Translations under genes and position numbers: made by a program
DNA from: Nonomuraea terrae
GTDB lineage: Bacteria; Actinomycetota; Actinomycetes; Streptosporangiales; Streptosporangiaceae
Direction: 5' to 3'
DNA length: 64,000 nt
NCBI RefSeq assembly: GCF_004348995.1
Contig: NZ_SMKQ01000021.1
Span: forward strand, 1-64,000
The notes under the pieces: generated by a model
Told to the model about the DNA's origin: nothing
The model's input: the letters and a program-made list of their open reading frames with translations, nothing else
Database searches by the model: none
Shown here: in pieces, positions 1 through 7,510 of the stretch
How positions within the stretch are numbered: the stretch's first letter is position 1
Layout of the letters: each line of letters opens with the position of its first letter

Positions 1-2
1 CC

Positions 3-689
3 CCCACCCCGGACCCGGACGAGGAGCGCCGCCGCATCCAGACCGCCCGCCTCCTCGCCTATCGGGACGACGGCCCCCTCGCCCATGTCCTGGCCGGCAA
101 GATCGGCGCCGGCCTGCCCCCCATGCCCGCCGCGCTCGTGGCCCTGCTGGCCGTGGTCGCCGTCACGGTGGCCGGCCTGCTGGAGCCGGGGCCCATGCTG
201 CTCGTGCCGGTGGCGATCATGCTGCTGCTCGTGCTGCCCACGACGCCGCGCGACCACCTCGGCCGCCTCGACTGGCTCACCCCGCCGCTGCTGCGCGGCG
301 CGGAGTTCTTCACCATCATCGCGGTCGGCCTGGCGGCCGAGGCGCCGAAGTGGCTGCTGTTCGTGCTCGTCTACGTCGTCGGCTACCACACCTACGACAC
401 CGTCTACCGCACCCGGCAGAGCATCTGGCCGCCCGCCTGGGTGTTCCACGCGGGTCTCGGATGGGAGCTGCGGCTGCTGATCATCGGCCTCGGTGCGGCG
501 TTCGACGTGCTGACGCCGGTGCTGGCCGTGCTGACGGCGTACCTGTTCGTGCTGTTCGCCGTGGAGAGCGTGACGAGCTGGGTGCGCCTGGACAAGGCGT
601 CCGCCCAGGCCGGCGCCGACGCCGAGCAGGACCTGGAGGCCTCCCCCGAAGAGGCCATGGAGCAGGCCAAAGGCGACGAGAAGGGCTGA
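3..689 (+). CDS. Partial membrane protein, DUF5941-like C-terminal region
   Basis: The reading frame is open from the window edge, so the N-terminus lies outside. The visible 228 residues begin with a charged stretch (DPDEERRRIQ), followed by about four to five hydrophobic segments and a short acidic cytoplasmic tail rich in Ala, Glu and Asp. The central part (EFFTIIAVG ... YHTYDTVYRTR) resembles the DUF5941 module often found C-terminal to sugar-nucleotide or CDP-alcohol transferase-like domains in actinomycetes. That family name is from memory and the catalytic part is not visible, so no reaction is assigned. A strong hairpin terminator follows. Confidence 0.6.
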   Translation, partial: PTPDPDEERRRIQTARLLAYRDDGPLAHVLAGKIGAGLPPMPAALVALLAVVAVTVAGLLEPGPMLLVPVAIMLLLVLPTTPRDHLGRLDWLTPPLLRGAEFFTIIAVGLAAEAPKWLLFVLVYVVGYHTYDTVYRTRQSIWPPAWVFHAGLGWELRLLIIGLGAAFDVLTPVLAVLTAYLFVLFAVESVTSWVRLDKASAQAGADAEQDLEASPEEAMEQAKGDEKG

Positions 690-709
690 GTCTCCGCTTC
701 CTCACCCTT

Positions 710-746
710 GCGGCGCCGCACTCCCCGTGCGGCGCCGCTTCGTGTT
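710..746 (+). terminator. Rho-independent terminator
   Basis: Perfect 12-bp stem (710-721 with 727-738, GCGGCGCCGCAC) with a 5-base loop, followed by a T-rich tract (TTCGTGTTTT). It lies 20 bases after the stop of the upstream membrane protein gene. Confidence 0.85.
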
Positions 747-842
747 TTCGGGCATCGGTACGCCGTTCGAAGCTGATTCGACCGCCTAGGCTGGATTTCA
801 GGGACACGTGAGCCGGGTGCCGGCCGGAGCCAGGAGACGCGG

Positions 843-1706
843 ATGGCGTTCTTGTCGCGGCTGTTCAATCGGGGCGACCCGCTGGCCGAGCGGGAGGAGG
901 CCCGCCGTCAGGGGAGGAAGGACGCCCGCAGCCACCCGCTGGGCGAGTTCACGGACCCGGATTTCCAGCCCGCGTACGTGACCGAGATCCGCGCCCGGGC
1001 CCGGGCCCGCGAGCAGATCACCGAGGTGGACCGACGGCTGGCCGCGCGGCGTACGGCGCTGCTGGAGCGGGCACTCCGCGAGCGGGAGGTGATCCTGCGC
1101 GAGCTGGGCCGCAGCGACACCCGCCCCCAGCCGGCCGGGTACGCCAACGGGCACGACGCGAACGGTGACGAGTTCATCTCGATCGCGGAGGCCAGAGCGC
1201 GGCGGGCGGAGGCGCGGCGGCGCGCCGTGGTCGAGGAGTCGAACGCCGGCGTGCAGGGCGCCAGGGCCCGGCTGGAGCACCTGACCCAGGAGTGGGAGAA
1301 CGCGCTGGCCGAGCGCGACCACGAGGTGGAGGCGGTGCACGCCAGGGCCGAGCAGCTCATCGCGGCGTACAAGAGCGGGGTGCTGCAAGCCCATCCGCGG
1401 CGGGAGGAGATCCCGTCGTTGTGGAAGGGCGAGGTGATCGCGGTGGACGCCCCGGGCGGGGGCGCGGCGGCGGGCTCGGGCCGCGAGGAGATCGCGCGGA
1501 TCTTACGCGAGGTGGAGCAGCGCATCGAGGTGTGGCACGCGGAGGTCATGCCCGCGCACCCCCGCGCCCAACTCACCGCACCCGAGCACGAAGCCTCCGA
1601 ACAGGCCACCGAAGACGGCCCGGAAAGGGGCCCAGAAAAGGGCCCAGAAAAGGGCACCGAAGAGGGCGACGACGCTCGTGCGACGAGGAAGGCGGACGAT
1701 GCCTGA
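843..1706 (+). CDS. Charged coiled-coil protein, unknown function
   Basis: A 287-residue protein starting at ATG with AGGAGACGCGG just upstream. It has no signal peptide or membrane segment. Residues about 15-210 are almost entirely charged helix with heptad-like runs (EIRARARAREQ, ERALREREVILREL), predicting a long coiled coil. The C-terminus has a short repeat of GPEKG units (about residues 260-275). Its stop overlaps the start of the following lipoprotein gene by 8 bases, so the two are translationally coupled. The convergent gene at 2462-3634 also encodes a coiled coil, so the products may interact. I recognise no family. A possible -10 hexamer TAGGCT lies near 788. Confidence 0.75.
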   Translation: MAFLSRLFNRGDPLAEREEARRQGRKDARSHPLGEFTDPDFQPAYVTEIRARARAREQITEVDRRLAARRTALLERALREREVILRELGRSDTRPQPAGYANGHDANGDEFISIAEARARRAEARRRAVVEESNAGVQGARARLEHLTQEWENALAERDHEVEAVHARAEQLIAAYKSGVLQAHPRREEIPSLWKGEVIAVDAPGGGAAAGSGREEIARILREVEQRIEVWHAEVMPAHPRAQLTAPEHEASEQATEDGPERGPEKGPEKGTEEGDDARATRKADDA

Positions 1707-2457
1707 GGACAGCGACATCGGCTCCGGCAAGCCGGCGCGGGCCGGGTTGCGGCGGCGGGTCGGGGCGGTGGCGGGGGCGATGACTCTGGTCCTCTCCGGG
1801 GTCGTGGCGTGCGGGACGGAGTCCGGCGCCGTCTGCGGCGTGATCGTCGACTCCACCAGCTACGCCGACCCCGCCACCTCCAGGAACGACGTCACCTCCA
1901 AGCTCCCCGCCTTCACCCGCGGCTGCGACTGGATCGGCTTCGCGGCCGTCACCGGCAGCTCCGAGAGCAGCACCTGCCGTCAGGACCCCGTCCCGATCGC
2001 CGCCACCCCGGCCGAGAACCCCAACGACAACCCCGTCGTGGAGGAGCGGGTCAGGGAGCACCGCATCTCGCAGGTGCTGCCGAGGGCCGTCCAGCTGTTC
2101 GACTGCCCGACGGAGGGGGAGGGCTCGGACGTGCTCGGCGCGCTGCGCTACCTGGCCAAGCAGCTCACCGCGCAACGCCGGCCGGACATGCCGCACCAGA
2201 TCATCGTCTTCAGCGACCTGATCAACAACCGCGGCGACCTCAACGTCAACCGCCTGGACCTCAGCGAGGACGCCCGCCGCCAGAAGATCCAGCAGCTGCG
2301 CGAGGCCCGCCTGCTGCCGGACATGACCGGCTACACCGTGACCGTCCACGGCTTCCTGCGCGGGCGGACGGCGAGCCCCGACCGTTTCCCGCAGCTGGAG
2401 GCGTTCTGGCGGGAGGCGTTCGAGGCGGCCGGCGCCGCCACGGTCGACCTGCTGTGA
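1699..2457 (+). CDS. Lipoprotein-like secreted protein with a von Willebrand A-like fold
   Basis: 252 residues from ATG 1699, preferred over an upstream GTG because GGAAGGCGG lies in front and ATGCCTGA overlaps the previous stop. Residues about 20-40 form a signal sequence ending in a lipobox-like VVACG, so the product is probably lipid-anchored outside the membrane. The mature part contains a VDST motif near the start, then a strand reading QIIVFSDLINN, resembling the beta strands of a von Willebrand A domain; a full MIDAS (DxSxS, T, D) is only partly visible. It forms an operon with the coiled-coil gene upstream. Role unknown. Confidence 0.7.
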   Translation: MPEDSDIGSGKPARAGLRRRVGAVAGAMTLVLSGVVACGTESGAVCGVIVDSTSYADPATSRNDVTSKLPAFTRGCDWIGFAAVTGSSESSTCRQDPVPIAATPAENPNDNPVVEERVREHRISQVLPRAVQLFDCPTEGEGSDVLGALRYLAKQLTAQRRPDMPHQIIVFSDLINNRGDLNVNRLDLSEDARRQKIQQLREARLLPDMTGYTVTVHGFLRGRTASPDRFPQLEAFWREAFEAAGAATVDLL

Positions 2458-2461
2458 AGCC

Positions 2462-3634
2462 TCAGGACCGGGTACGGCGGCGCAGCACGATGCGCTCGGC
2501 CCAGCTCGCCGCCTCGGGGTCTTTCAGCCCTTCCACCACTCCCCCGAGGTAGGCGGTCGCGAGGCTGTCGAACCCGCTGTCGAGCTGCCGCAGCCGCCCG
2601 GCCCGCCGCCGGTCCGCCCCCTGGAGGTACTGGGCGATGCTCTCGGCGTATCCCGCGTCGGCCTGGTAGGCGACCTGGGCGGCGGCGCACGCCTTGGCCT
2701 CGGCGTCGCGTTTGGCGCGCAGCTCGAACAGGCGGCGGTCGTTCGGGTTGTGCATGCGGCGGCCGAGGTCGGCGGCGATCAGCGCGGTGGCGATCAGCAA
2801 AGCCAGCAGCAGCACCATCGTGGGCAGCCGGCCGACGCCTTCCGAGGCCGGCCCGATCGCCTGCCCGTCGACCACGAGGGGCCGGACGAGGGCGTCCCGG
2901 CGCAGCACCGCGACCGCGAGGATGAGCCCGAGCCAGACCAGCGCGACGCCGATGAGCAGCCAGCGGCCCTTGGCCGGGCTGCCGTTCTCCTGCCAGGAGC
3001 GGAACGCCCGTCCGTACATGTGCGGGGCGACCAGCATGACGAGGGCGGCGCCGGCGGCGAGCAGGGCGGTCATCGCGACGCTGTCGCCCCAGCTCAGGAT
3101 GACCTGGTAAAGAATGGGCACCTCGACGATCACCAGGAGGGTCAGCAGGAGCGCGGCGGGTAACCAGCGGCGCACGGCCGGCCGGCGCCCGCCCGTGATC
3201 GCGATGGAGCTGGGGCGGCCGTCGCCGGGCCGCCTGCTGGGCTGCTCCAGCTCGGCGACCCGCCGCCGGCTGTCCTCCAGGGCCTTCCTGGCCTCTCCGA
3301 ACGTGCGCTGCGACTCCGCCAGGCGGATCCTCTGGCTCTCGAACGCGGCCCGCGCCCGCTGGATCTCCTGCTCGGTGAGCTCCTCGACCCTGGCCATCTC
3401 CGCCAGGCGCTCGTCCTCCAGCTCGTGGAAGCGCGGCACGCTGCCGGTCTGCAGGGTGAGCGTGTCGATCTGGCCCTCGGCGGCGTGGGAGCGGCCGAGC
3501 TCGCGTTCCTCGCGGCGGCGCTGCGCCCAGTCGGGCAGGCGGTAGAGGTCTCCGTCGTACACGACGGCGGGCGCGATCCTGGTGACCTCGTCGCCGGGAT
3601 CGGTGGGGGTGTCGTGTTCGCGGAAGAAACGCAT
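2462..3634 (-). CDS. Membrane protein with N-terminal coiled coil, unknown function
   Basis: 390 residues, transcribed convergently with the previous pair and ending 4 bases from it. The N-terminal third (about residues 60-150) is a long charged helix (EELTEQEIQRARAAFESQ...). Four hydrophobic segments follow at about 155-185, 190-210, 225-245 and 270-290, then a second helical cytoplasmic region with many Ala, Arg and Glu. The start ATG is preceded by GGGAGGG. The domain order (coiled coil, four membrane spans, coiled coil) is clear but no family is recognised. Together with the two genes upstream it could form a membrane-tethered scaffold, which is inference. Confidence 0.7.
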   Translation of the reverse strand: MRFFREHDTPTDPGDEVTRIAPAVVYDGDLYRLPDWAQRRREERELGRSHAAEGQIDTLTLQTGSVPRFHELEDERLAEMARVEELTEQEIQRARAAFESQRIRLAESQRTFGEARKALEDSRRRVAELEQPSRRPGDGRPSSIAITGGRRPAVRRWLPAALLLTLLVIVEVPILYQVILSWGDSVAMTALLAAGAALVMLVAPHMYGRAFRSWQENGSPAKGRWLLIGVALVWLGLILAVAVLRRDALVRPLVVDGQAIGPASEGVGRLPTMVLLLALLIATALIAADLGRRMHNPNDRRLFELRAKRDAEAKACAAAQVAYQADAGYAESIAQYLQGADRRRAGRLRQLDSGFDSLATAYLGGVVEGLKDPEAASWAERIVLRRRTRS

Positions 3635-3692
3635 CTGCCCTCCCCGGGTCCTGCTTTCGATGCTAAGCCGGGGACCCGCCGTGCCGAGCGGG

Positions 3693-6032
3693 CTATGCCG
3701 ACTCTCTCACCACCAGCCGCGTGGAGAGCACCACCGGGGTCGTGGACCGGCCTTCCAACCGTGACAGCAGCAGCCGGGCGAGCGCCAGCGCCTGGTCGGC
3801 GACCGGGACGCGGACGGTGCTGAGCGCCGGGGTGGTGGCCGAGGCGGCGTCGCCGTCGCCGAAGCCGACGACCGCGAGGTCCTCCGGCACCCGCAGGCCC
3901 GCCTCCCGCGCCCCTCGCAGCGCCCCGACGGCGAGCTGGTCGGTGGCGGCGAAGACGGCGTCGATTGACGGGTCGTCGGCGAGCAACCGCCGGGTGGCCG
4001 CCGCCCCCGAGTCGCGGGTGAGATCGGCGAAGGCGAGGTGCGGGCGGAGCCCGGCACGCGCCAGCGCCGCCCGGTGTCCTTCCAGGCGGTCCTGGACGGT
4101 GACCAGGTCCATGGGTCCGCAGACCATGCCGATGCGGCGGCGGCCGGCGGCCAGCAGGTGCTCGGTCGCCGCCACCGCGCCGCCGGCGTTGTCGACGTCC
4201 ACGTACGGCACCAGCGACGCGATCGCCGGCTTGCCCAGCAGCACGACCGGCACCCCGGTGCGCGCGAGCCGCTCGGCGAGCGTGTCCGCCCGCTCGGGCG
4301 GCAGCAGCACGACGCCGTCGACCTGCCCGGCCTCGACGTGGGCGACGACGCGCCGGTGGCTCTCGGCGGTGTCGGCGAGCATGAGCGTGATGTGCTTGCC
4401 GGCGCCCTCCAGCACGCTGGTGGCGTACTGGACGACGGCGGCGGTGAGGGCGTCGCCGCCCGGCCGCGGCACGGACAGCACCAGGGCCACCGCGTTCGTC
4501 CGGCGGGTGACGAGGCTGCGCGCGGCCGCGTTGGGGACGTACCCGACCTCGTTGACCGCGCGCAGCACGGTGGCCCGCACCTGCGCGCTGACCGCCGCCT
4601 CGCCGTTGACCACGCGGGAGACCGTGGCCCTGGACACCCCGGCACGGGCCGCCACCGTCTCCAGGGTGGGCCGTTTCGGCCGGGTCGGGGGCAGAGCGCC
4701 GCGTCGGATGACGTCGCGGTACCACAGCGCGCTGTCCTTGGGCCGTCGCCGCTGGGTGGCGAAGTCGACGTGGTAGAGCCCGAACTTGCGCCGGTAGCCG
4801 TCGGCCCATTCGAGGTTGTCGAGCAGCGTCCAGACGAGATATCCGCGCACCCGCGCGCCGGCGTCGATCGCCGAGCGCACGGCCCGCAGGTGCTCTTCCA
4901 GGAAGTGAACGCGGTCGACGTCGTGGATGCCGTCGCCGGTGACCACGTCCACGAAGTCGGCGCCGTTCTCCGTCACCATCAGGTCGAGGTCCGGGTACTC
5001 GCCGGAGAGGCGGCGCAGCAGCCTGGTGAGGCAGTCGGGCACGATGGGCCAGCCCATGGCGGTCACGGCGGTGGGAACCGTGCAGAACAGGACGCCTTCG
5101 CTGCCCGGCCACGCGGGGTCGGCGGGCTCGCTGGGCTGGGCCTGCACGACCAGCGGCGTGTAGTAGTTGACGCCCAGCAGGTCGAGGGGCTGGTTGATGA
5201 TCCCCAGGTCGCCGTCGCGCACGTGGCCGAGATCGCCGCAGGCGCGCTCGACGACCGGCAGCAGCTCGTCGGGGTAGGCGCCGCGCAGCAGCGGCTCCAG
5301 GAACTGCCGGTTGGCCAGCACGTCGATCCTGGCCACGGCCTCGGCGTCCTCCTCGGCGAGCGGCCTGGCCGGGTCGCCGACCTGGGCGGGCGTCATGACG
5401 GGGGAGATGTTGAGCACCGTGCCGACCTTCGCGGCGCCGGCCGCGCGCAGCGCCCGGGCGCCGAGCCCGTGGGCGAGCAGCAGGTGGTGGGCGCTGCGGA
5501 AGGCGTCGGCGGTCGAGGTGCGGCCGGGCGCGTGGCGGCCGGCGCCGTAGCCGAGGAAGGCCGCCACCCACGGCTCGTTCAGGGTGAACCAGGTGTCCAC
5601 TCGGTCGCCGAGCCGCTCGTGCACGGCCGCGGCGTAGTCGGCGAAGCGGTGGGCGGTGTCGCGGGACGGCCACCCGCCGAGGTCCTCCAGCGCCTGCGGC
5701 AGGTCCCAGTGGTAGAGGGTCGCGTACGGCGCGACGCCCGCGCCGAGCAGCTCGTCCACCAGCCGGTCGTAGAAGTCGAGCCCGGCCGGATTCACCTTCT
5801 CGCCGTCGGGGAGAACCCGCGCCCAGCTCACCGAGAACCGGTAGGCGGAGACGCCGAGGTCCCGGATCAGTCCCACGTCGTCGCGGTAGCGGTGGTAGTG
5901 GTCGCACGCCCCGGCATGATCGGCGAGGAATGTGTCCCAGATGGACGGCCCACGGCCGTCGGCGGACGTCGCCCCCTCGATCTGGAAAGCCGACGTCGAA
6001 ACCCCCCACACGAAACCATCGGGGAAACTCAT
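3693..6032 (-). CDS. GH1 beta-glucosidase fused to LacI-family repressor
   Basis: A single uninterrupted frame of 779 residues. Residues 1-447 are a complete glycoside hydrolase family 1 enzyme, with the acid/base glutamate in TLNEP (E153) and the nucleophile in VTENG (E355), so beta-glucoside hydrolysis is expected. Residues 452-779 are a complete LacI-type regulator: helix-turn-helix TLETVAARAGVSRATVSR (456 on) and a periplasmic-binding-like sugar domain ending in the usual VVGFGDGD and LSTVRVP motifs. In relatives these are normally two adjacent genes. Here the linker GALPPTRPKRP has no stop, and no ATG or GTG lies before the helix-turn-helix; the nearest GTG would cut into it. There is no signal peptide, so the product is cytoplasmic. 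Confidence 0.85.
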   Translation of the reverse strand: MSFPDGFVWGVSTSAFQIEGATSADGRGPSIWDTFLADHAGACDHYHRYRDDVGLIRDLGVSAYRFSVSWARVLPDGEKVNPAGLDFYDRLVDELLGAGVAPYATLYHWDLPQALEDLGGWPSRDTAHRFADYAAAVHERLGDRVDTWFTLNEPWVAAFLGYGAGRHAPGRTSTADAFRSAHHLLLAHGLGARALRAAGAAKVGTVLNISPVMTPAQVGDPARPLAEEDAEAVARIDVLANRQFLEPLLRGAYPDELLPVVERACGDLGHVRDGDLGIINQPLDLLGVNYYTPLVVQAQPSEPADPAWPGSEGVLFCTVPTAVTAMGWPIVPDCLTRLLRRLSGEYPDLDLMVTENGADFVDVVTGDGIHDVDRVHFLEEHLRAVRSAIDAGARVRGYLVWTLLDNLEWADGYRRKFGLYHVDFATQRRRPKDSALWYRDVIRRGALPPTRPKRPTLETVAARAGVSRATVSRVVNGEAAVSAQVRATVLRAVNEVGYVPNAAARSLVTRRTNAVALVLSVPRPGGDALTAAVVQYATSVLEGAGKHITLMLADTAESHRRVVAHVEAGQVDGVVLLPPERADTLAERLARTGVPVVLLGKPAIASLVPYVDVDNAGGAVAATEHLLAAGRRRIGMVCGPMDLVTVQDRLEGHRAALARAGLRPHLAFADLTRDSGAAATRRLLADDPSIDAVFAATDQLAVGALRGAREAGLRVPEDLAVVGFGDGDAASATTPALSTVRVPVADQALALARLLLSRLEGRSTTPVVLSTRLVVRESA

Positions 6033-6104
6033 CCTGGCGCGTACCTTTCCTTCACATGTCAGCGCGCCCAGTCTCCCGCGTCGCGCGCCTGCCTGGCCAC
6101 GCTG

Positions 6105-6110
6105 TATACA
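6105..6110 (+). promoter_or_regulatory. -10 element of leaderless lrp-type gene
   Basis: TATACA, 6 bases before GTG 6117. No ribosome binding site lies between, which decides this start. Confidence 0.55.
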
Positions 6111-6116
6111 GGGCGC

Positions 6117-6599
6117 GTGGAACTGGACCGGCTCGATCGTGACATCATCGCGGCACTCGTCGACGACGCCCGCGCCACCTACGCCGAGATCGGCCACCAG
6201 GTGGGGCTGAGCGCGTCGGCCGTCAAGCGGCGGGTCGACCGGTTGCGGGAGAGCGGGGCGATCACGGGGTTCAGCGCCCGGGTCGCGCCGCAGGCGCTCG
6301 GCTGGACGACGGAGGCGTACGTCGAGCTGTTCTGCCAGGGCAAGACCAAGCCGTCCGACATCGCGCTGGCGGTCTCCCGCTACCCGGAGGTGGTGGCGGC
6401 GGCGACGATCACCGGTGAGGCCGACGCGCTGCTGCACATCAGGGCCACCGACGTGGGCCACGTGGAGCGGGTGATCGAGCGCATCGCGGCCGAGTCGTTC
6501 GTGGTGCGGACCAAGAGCTCCATCGTGCTGTCGAGGCTGGTCGACACGCCTCCGGGGGCCGTGCCGGACGCGCGCAACGAAACAGCGGTCACCGGCTGA
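6117..6599 (+). CDS. Lrp/AsnC-family transcriptional regulator
   Basis: 160 residues. The N-terminal helix-turn-helix (residues about 5-55, LDRLDRDIIAAL ... SASAVKRRVDRL) is followed by the alpha-beta ligand-binding RAM domain. Lrp/AsnC regulators bind amino acids and control amino-acid metabolism. The gene runs in the same direction as the dimethylargininase-type hydrolase and rocD genes, so arginine, ornithine or a related amino acid is the likely ligand. It diverges from the GH1-LacI fusion, 84 bases away. The GTG start is chosen from the leaderless promoter spacing. Confidence 0.9.
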   Translation: MELDRLDRDIIAALVDDARATYAEIGHQVGLSASAVKRRVDRLRESGAITGFSARVAPQALGWTTEAYVELFCQGKTKPSDIALAVSRYPEVVAAATITGEADALLHIRATDVGHVERVIERIAAESFVVRTKSSIVLSRLVDTPPGAVPDARNETAVTG

Positions 6600-6614
6600 G
6601 AGACGCAACAGACC

Positions 6615-6628
6615 TGCGCGAACGCGCA
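6615..6628. promoter_or_regulatory. Candidate Lrp operator
   Basis: TGCGCG-AA-CGCGCA, a 6+6 palindrome just after the regulator gene and upstream of the hydrolase promoter. A related half-site TTGCGC occurs near 6694. Assignment to the neighbouring Lrp/AsnC protein is inferred from position. Confidence 0.35.
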
Positions 6629-6639
6629 ATATCACCCTC

Positions 6640-6669
6640 TTGGCCCGCGCATCGGGGCGTTCCTAGGCT
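6640..6669 (+). promoter_or_regulatory. Promoter for the ddaH-rocD operon
   Basis: TTGGCC at 6640-6645 and TAGGCT at 6664-6669 with an 18-base spacer, about 45 bases before the ATG at 6712. Confidence 0.4.
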
Positions 6670-6711
6670 GTTCCCTGCATTTCCCCTGCTCAGTTGCGCG
6701 ATGGAGCCTGC

Positions 6712-7509
6712 ATGCCCAAACACTTCCTCATGTGCCGCCCCGACCACTTCGCGGTCGAGTACGCCATCAACCCGTGGATGCACCCCGAGTCGGGCGCGAA
6801 CCGCGACCTCGCGGTCCGGCAATGGGAGAGCCTGAAGGCGGCGTACGAGGAGCTCGGTCACCGGGTGAGCCTGATCGACCCGATCGAGGGGCTGCCCGAC
6901 ATGGTGTTCGCCGCCAACGGCGCCCTGGTGGTGGACGGCCGGGTGTACGGCGCCCGTTTCGCCTTCCCGCAGCGCGCCGCCGAGGGTCCCGCGTACCTGC
7001 GCTGGTTCGCCGAGCGCGGCTATCCGACGCTGGAGGCGTCCCGCGTCAACGAGGGCGAGGGCGACTTCCTCACTCTCGACGACGTCATCCTGGCCGGCAC
7101 CGGCTTCCGCACCGACGTCGTCGCCCACCAGGAGGCGCAGGAGTTCCTGGGCCGGCCAGTGATCTCCCTGACCCTGGTCGACCCGCGTTTCTACCACCTC
7201 GACACGGCGCTGTTCCCGCTCGACGGGCACAACGTCGCGTACTACCCGGAGGCCTTCTCTCCCGGCAGCCGGGAGGTGCTGCGGCGGATGTTCCCCGACG
7301 CGGTGCTCGCCACCGCCGAGGACGCCGAGGTGCTCGGCCTCAACGCGGTCAGCGACGGCACGAACGTGGTCGTCAACGCCGAGGCGTCGAATCTCCAACT
7401 GCAGCTCAAGCGGCGTGGCTACGAGGTGATCCCCGTCGATCTGTCGGAGCTGCGCAAGGCAGGCGGGGGTCCAAAGTGCTGCACACTGGAGATCAGGGGG
7501 GAGAACTGA
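6712..7509 (+). CDS. ddaH: Dimethylargininase / arginine deiminase-superfamily hydrolase
   Basis: 265 residues of the guanidino-modifying (pentein) fold. Visible catalytic features are the acidic motif EGEGD (115-118), H162 in YHLDT and the C-terminal cysteine pair C256/C257 that would hold the nucleophile. The family removes dimethylamine from N,N-dimethylarginine to give citrulline; some relatives act on arginine itself. It is followed after one base by rocD and preceded by an Lrp-type regulator, so the operon probably degrades arginine derivatives towards glutamate semialdehyde. The exact substrate cannot be read from sequence. Start ATG 6712 has GGAG 8 bases upstream. A second paralogue lies at 32022-32768. 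Confidence 0.85.
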   Translation: MPKHFLMCRPDHFAVEYAINPWMHPESGANRDLAVRQWESLKAAYEELGHRVSLIDPIEGLPDMVFAANGALVVDGRVYGARFAFPQRAAEGPAYLRWFAERGYPTLEASRVNEGEGDFLTLDDVILAGTGFRTDVVAHQEAQEFLGRPVISLTLVDPRFYHLDTALFPLDGHNVAYYPEAFSPGSREVLRRMFPDAVLATAEDAEVLGLNAVSDGTNVVVNAEASNLQLQLKRRGYEVIPVDLSELRKAGGGPKCCTLEIRGEN

Positions 7510-7510
7510 C

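Noticed and set aside
3142-6599. Very long antisense frames across the GH1-LacI and neighbouring genes (up to about 950 codons)
   Set aside because: They are Arg, Pro, Ala and Gly-rich shadows caused by high GC at third positions and match no domain; the sense genes have clear motifs.
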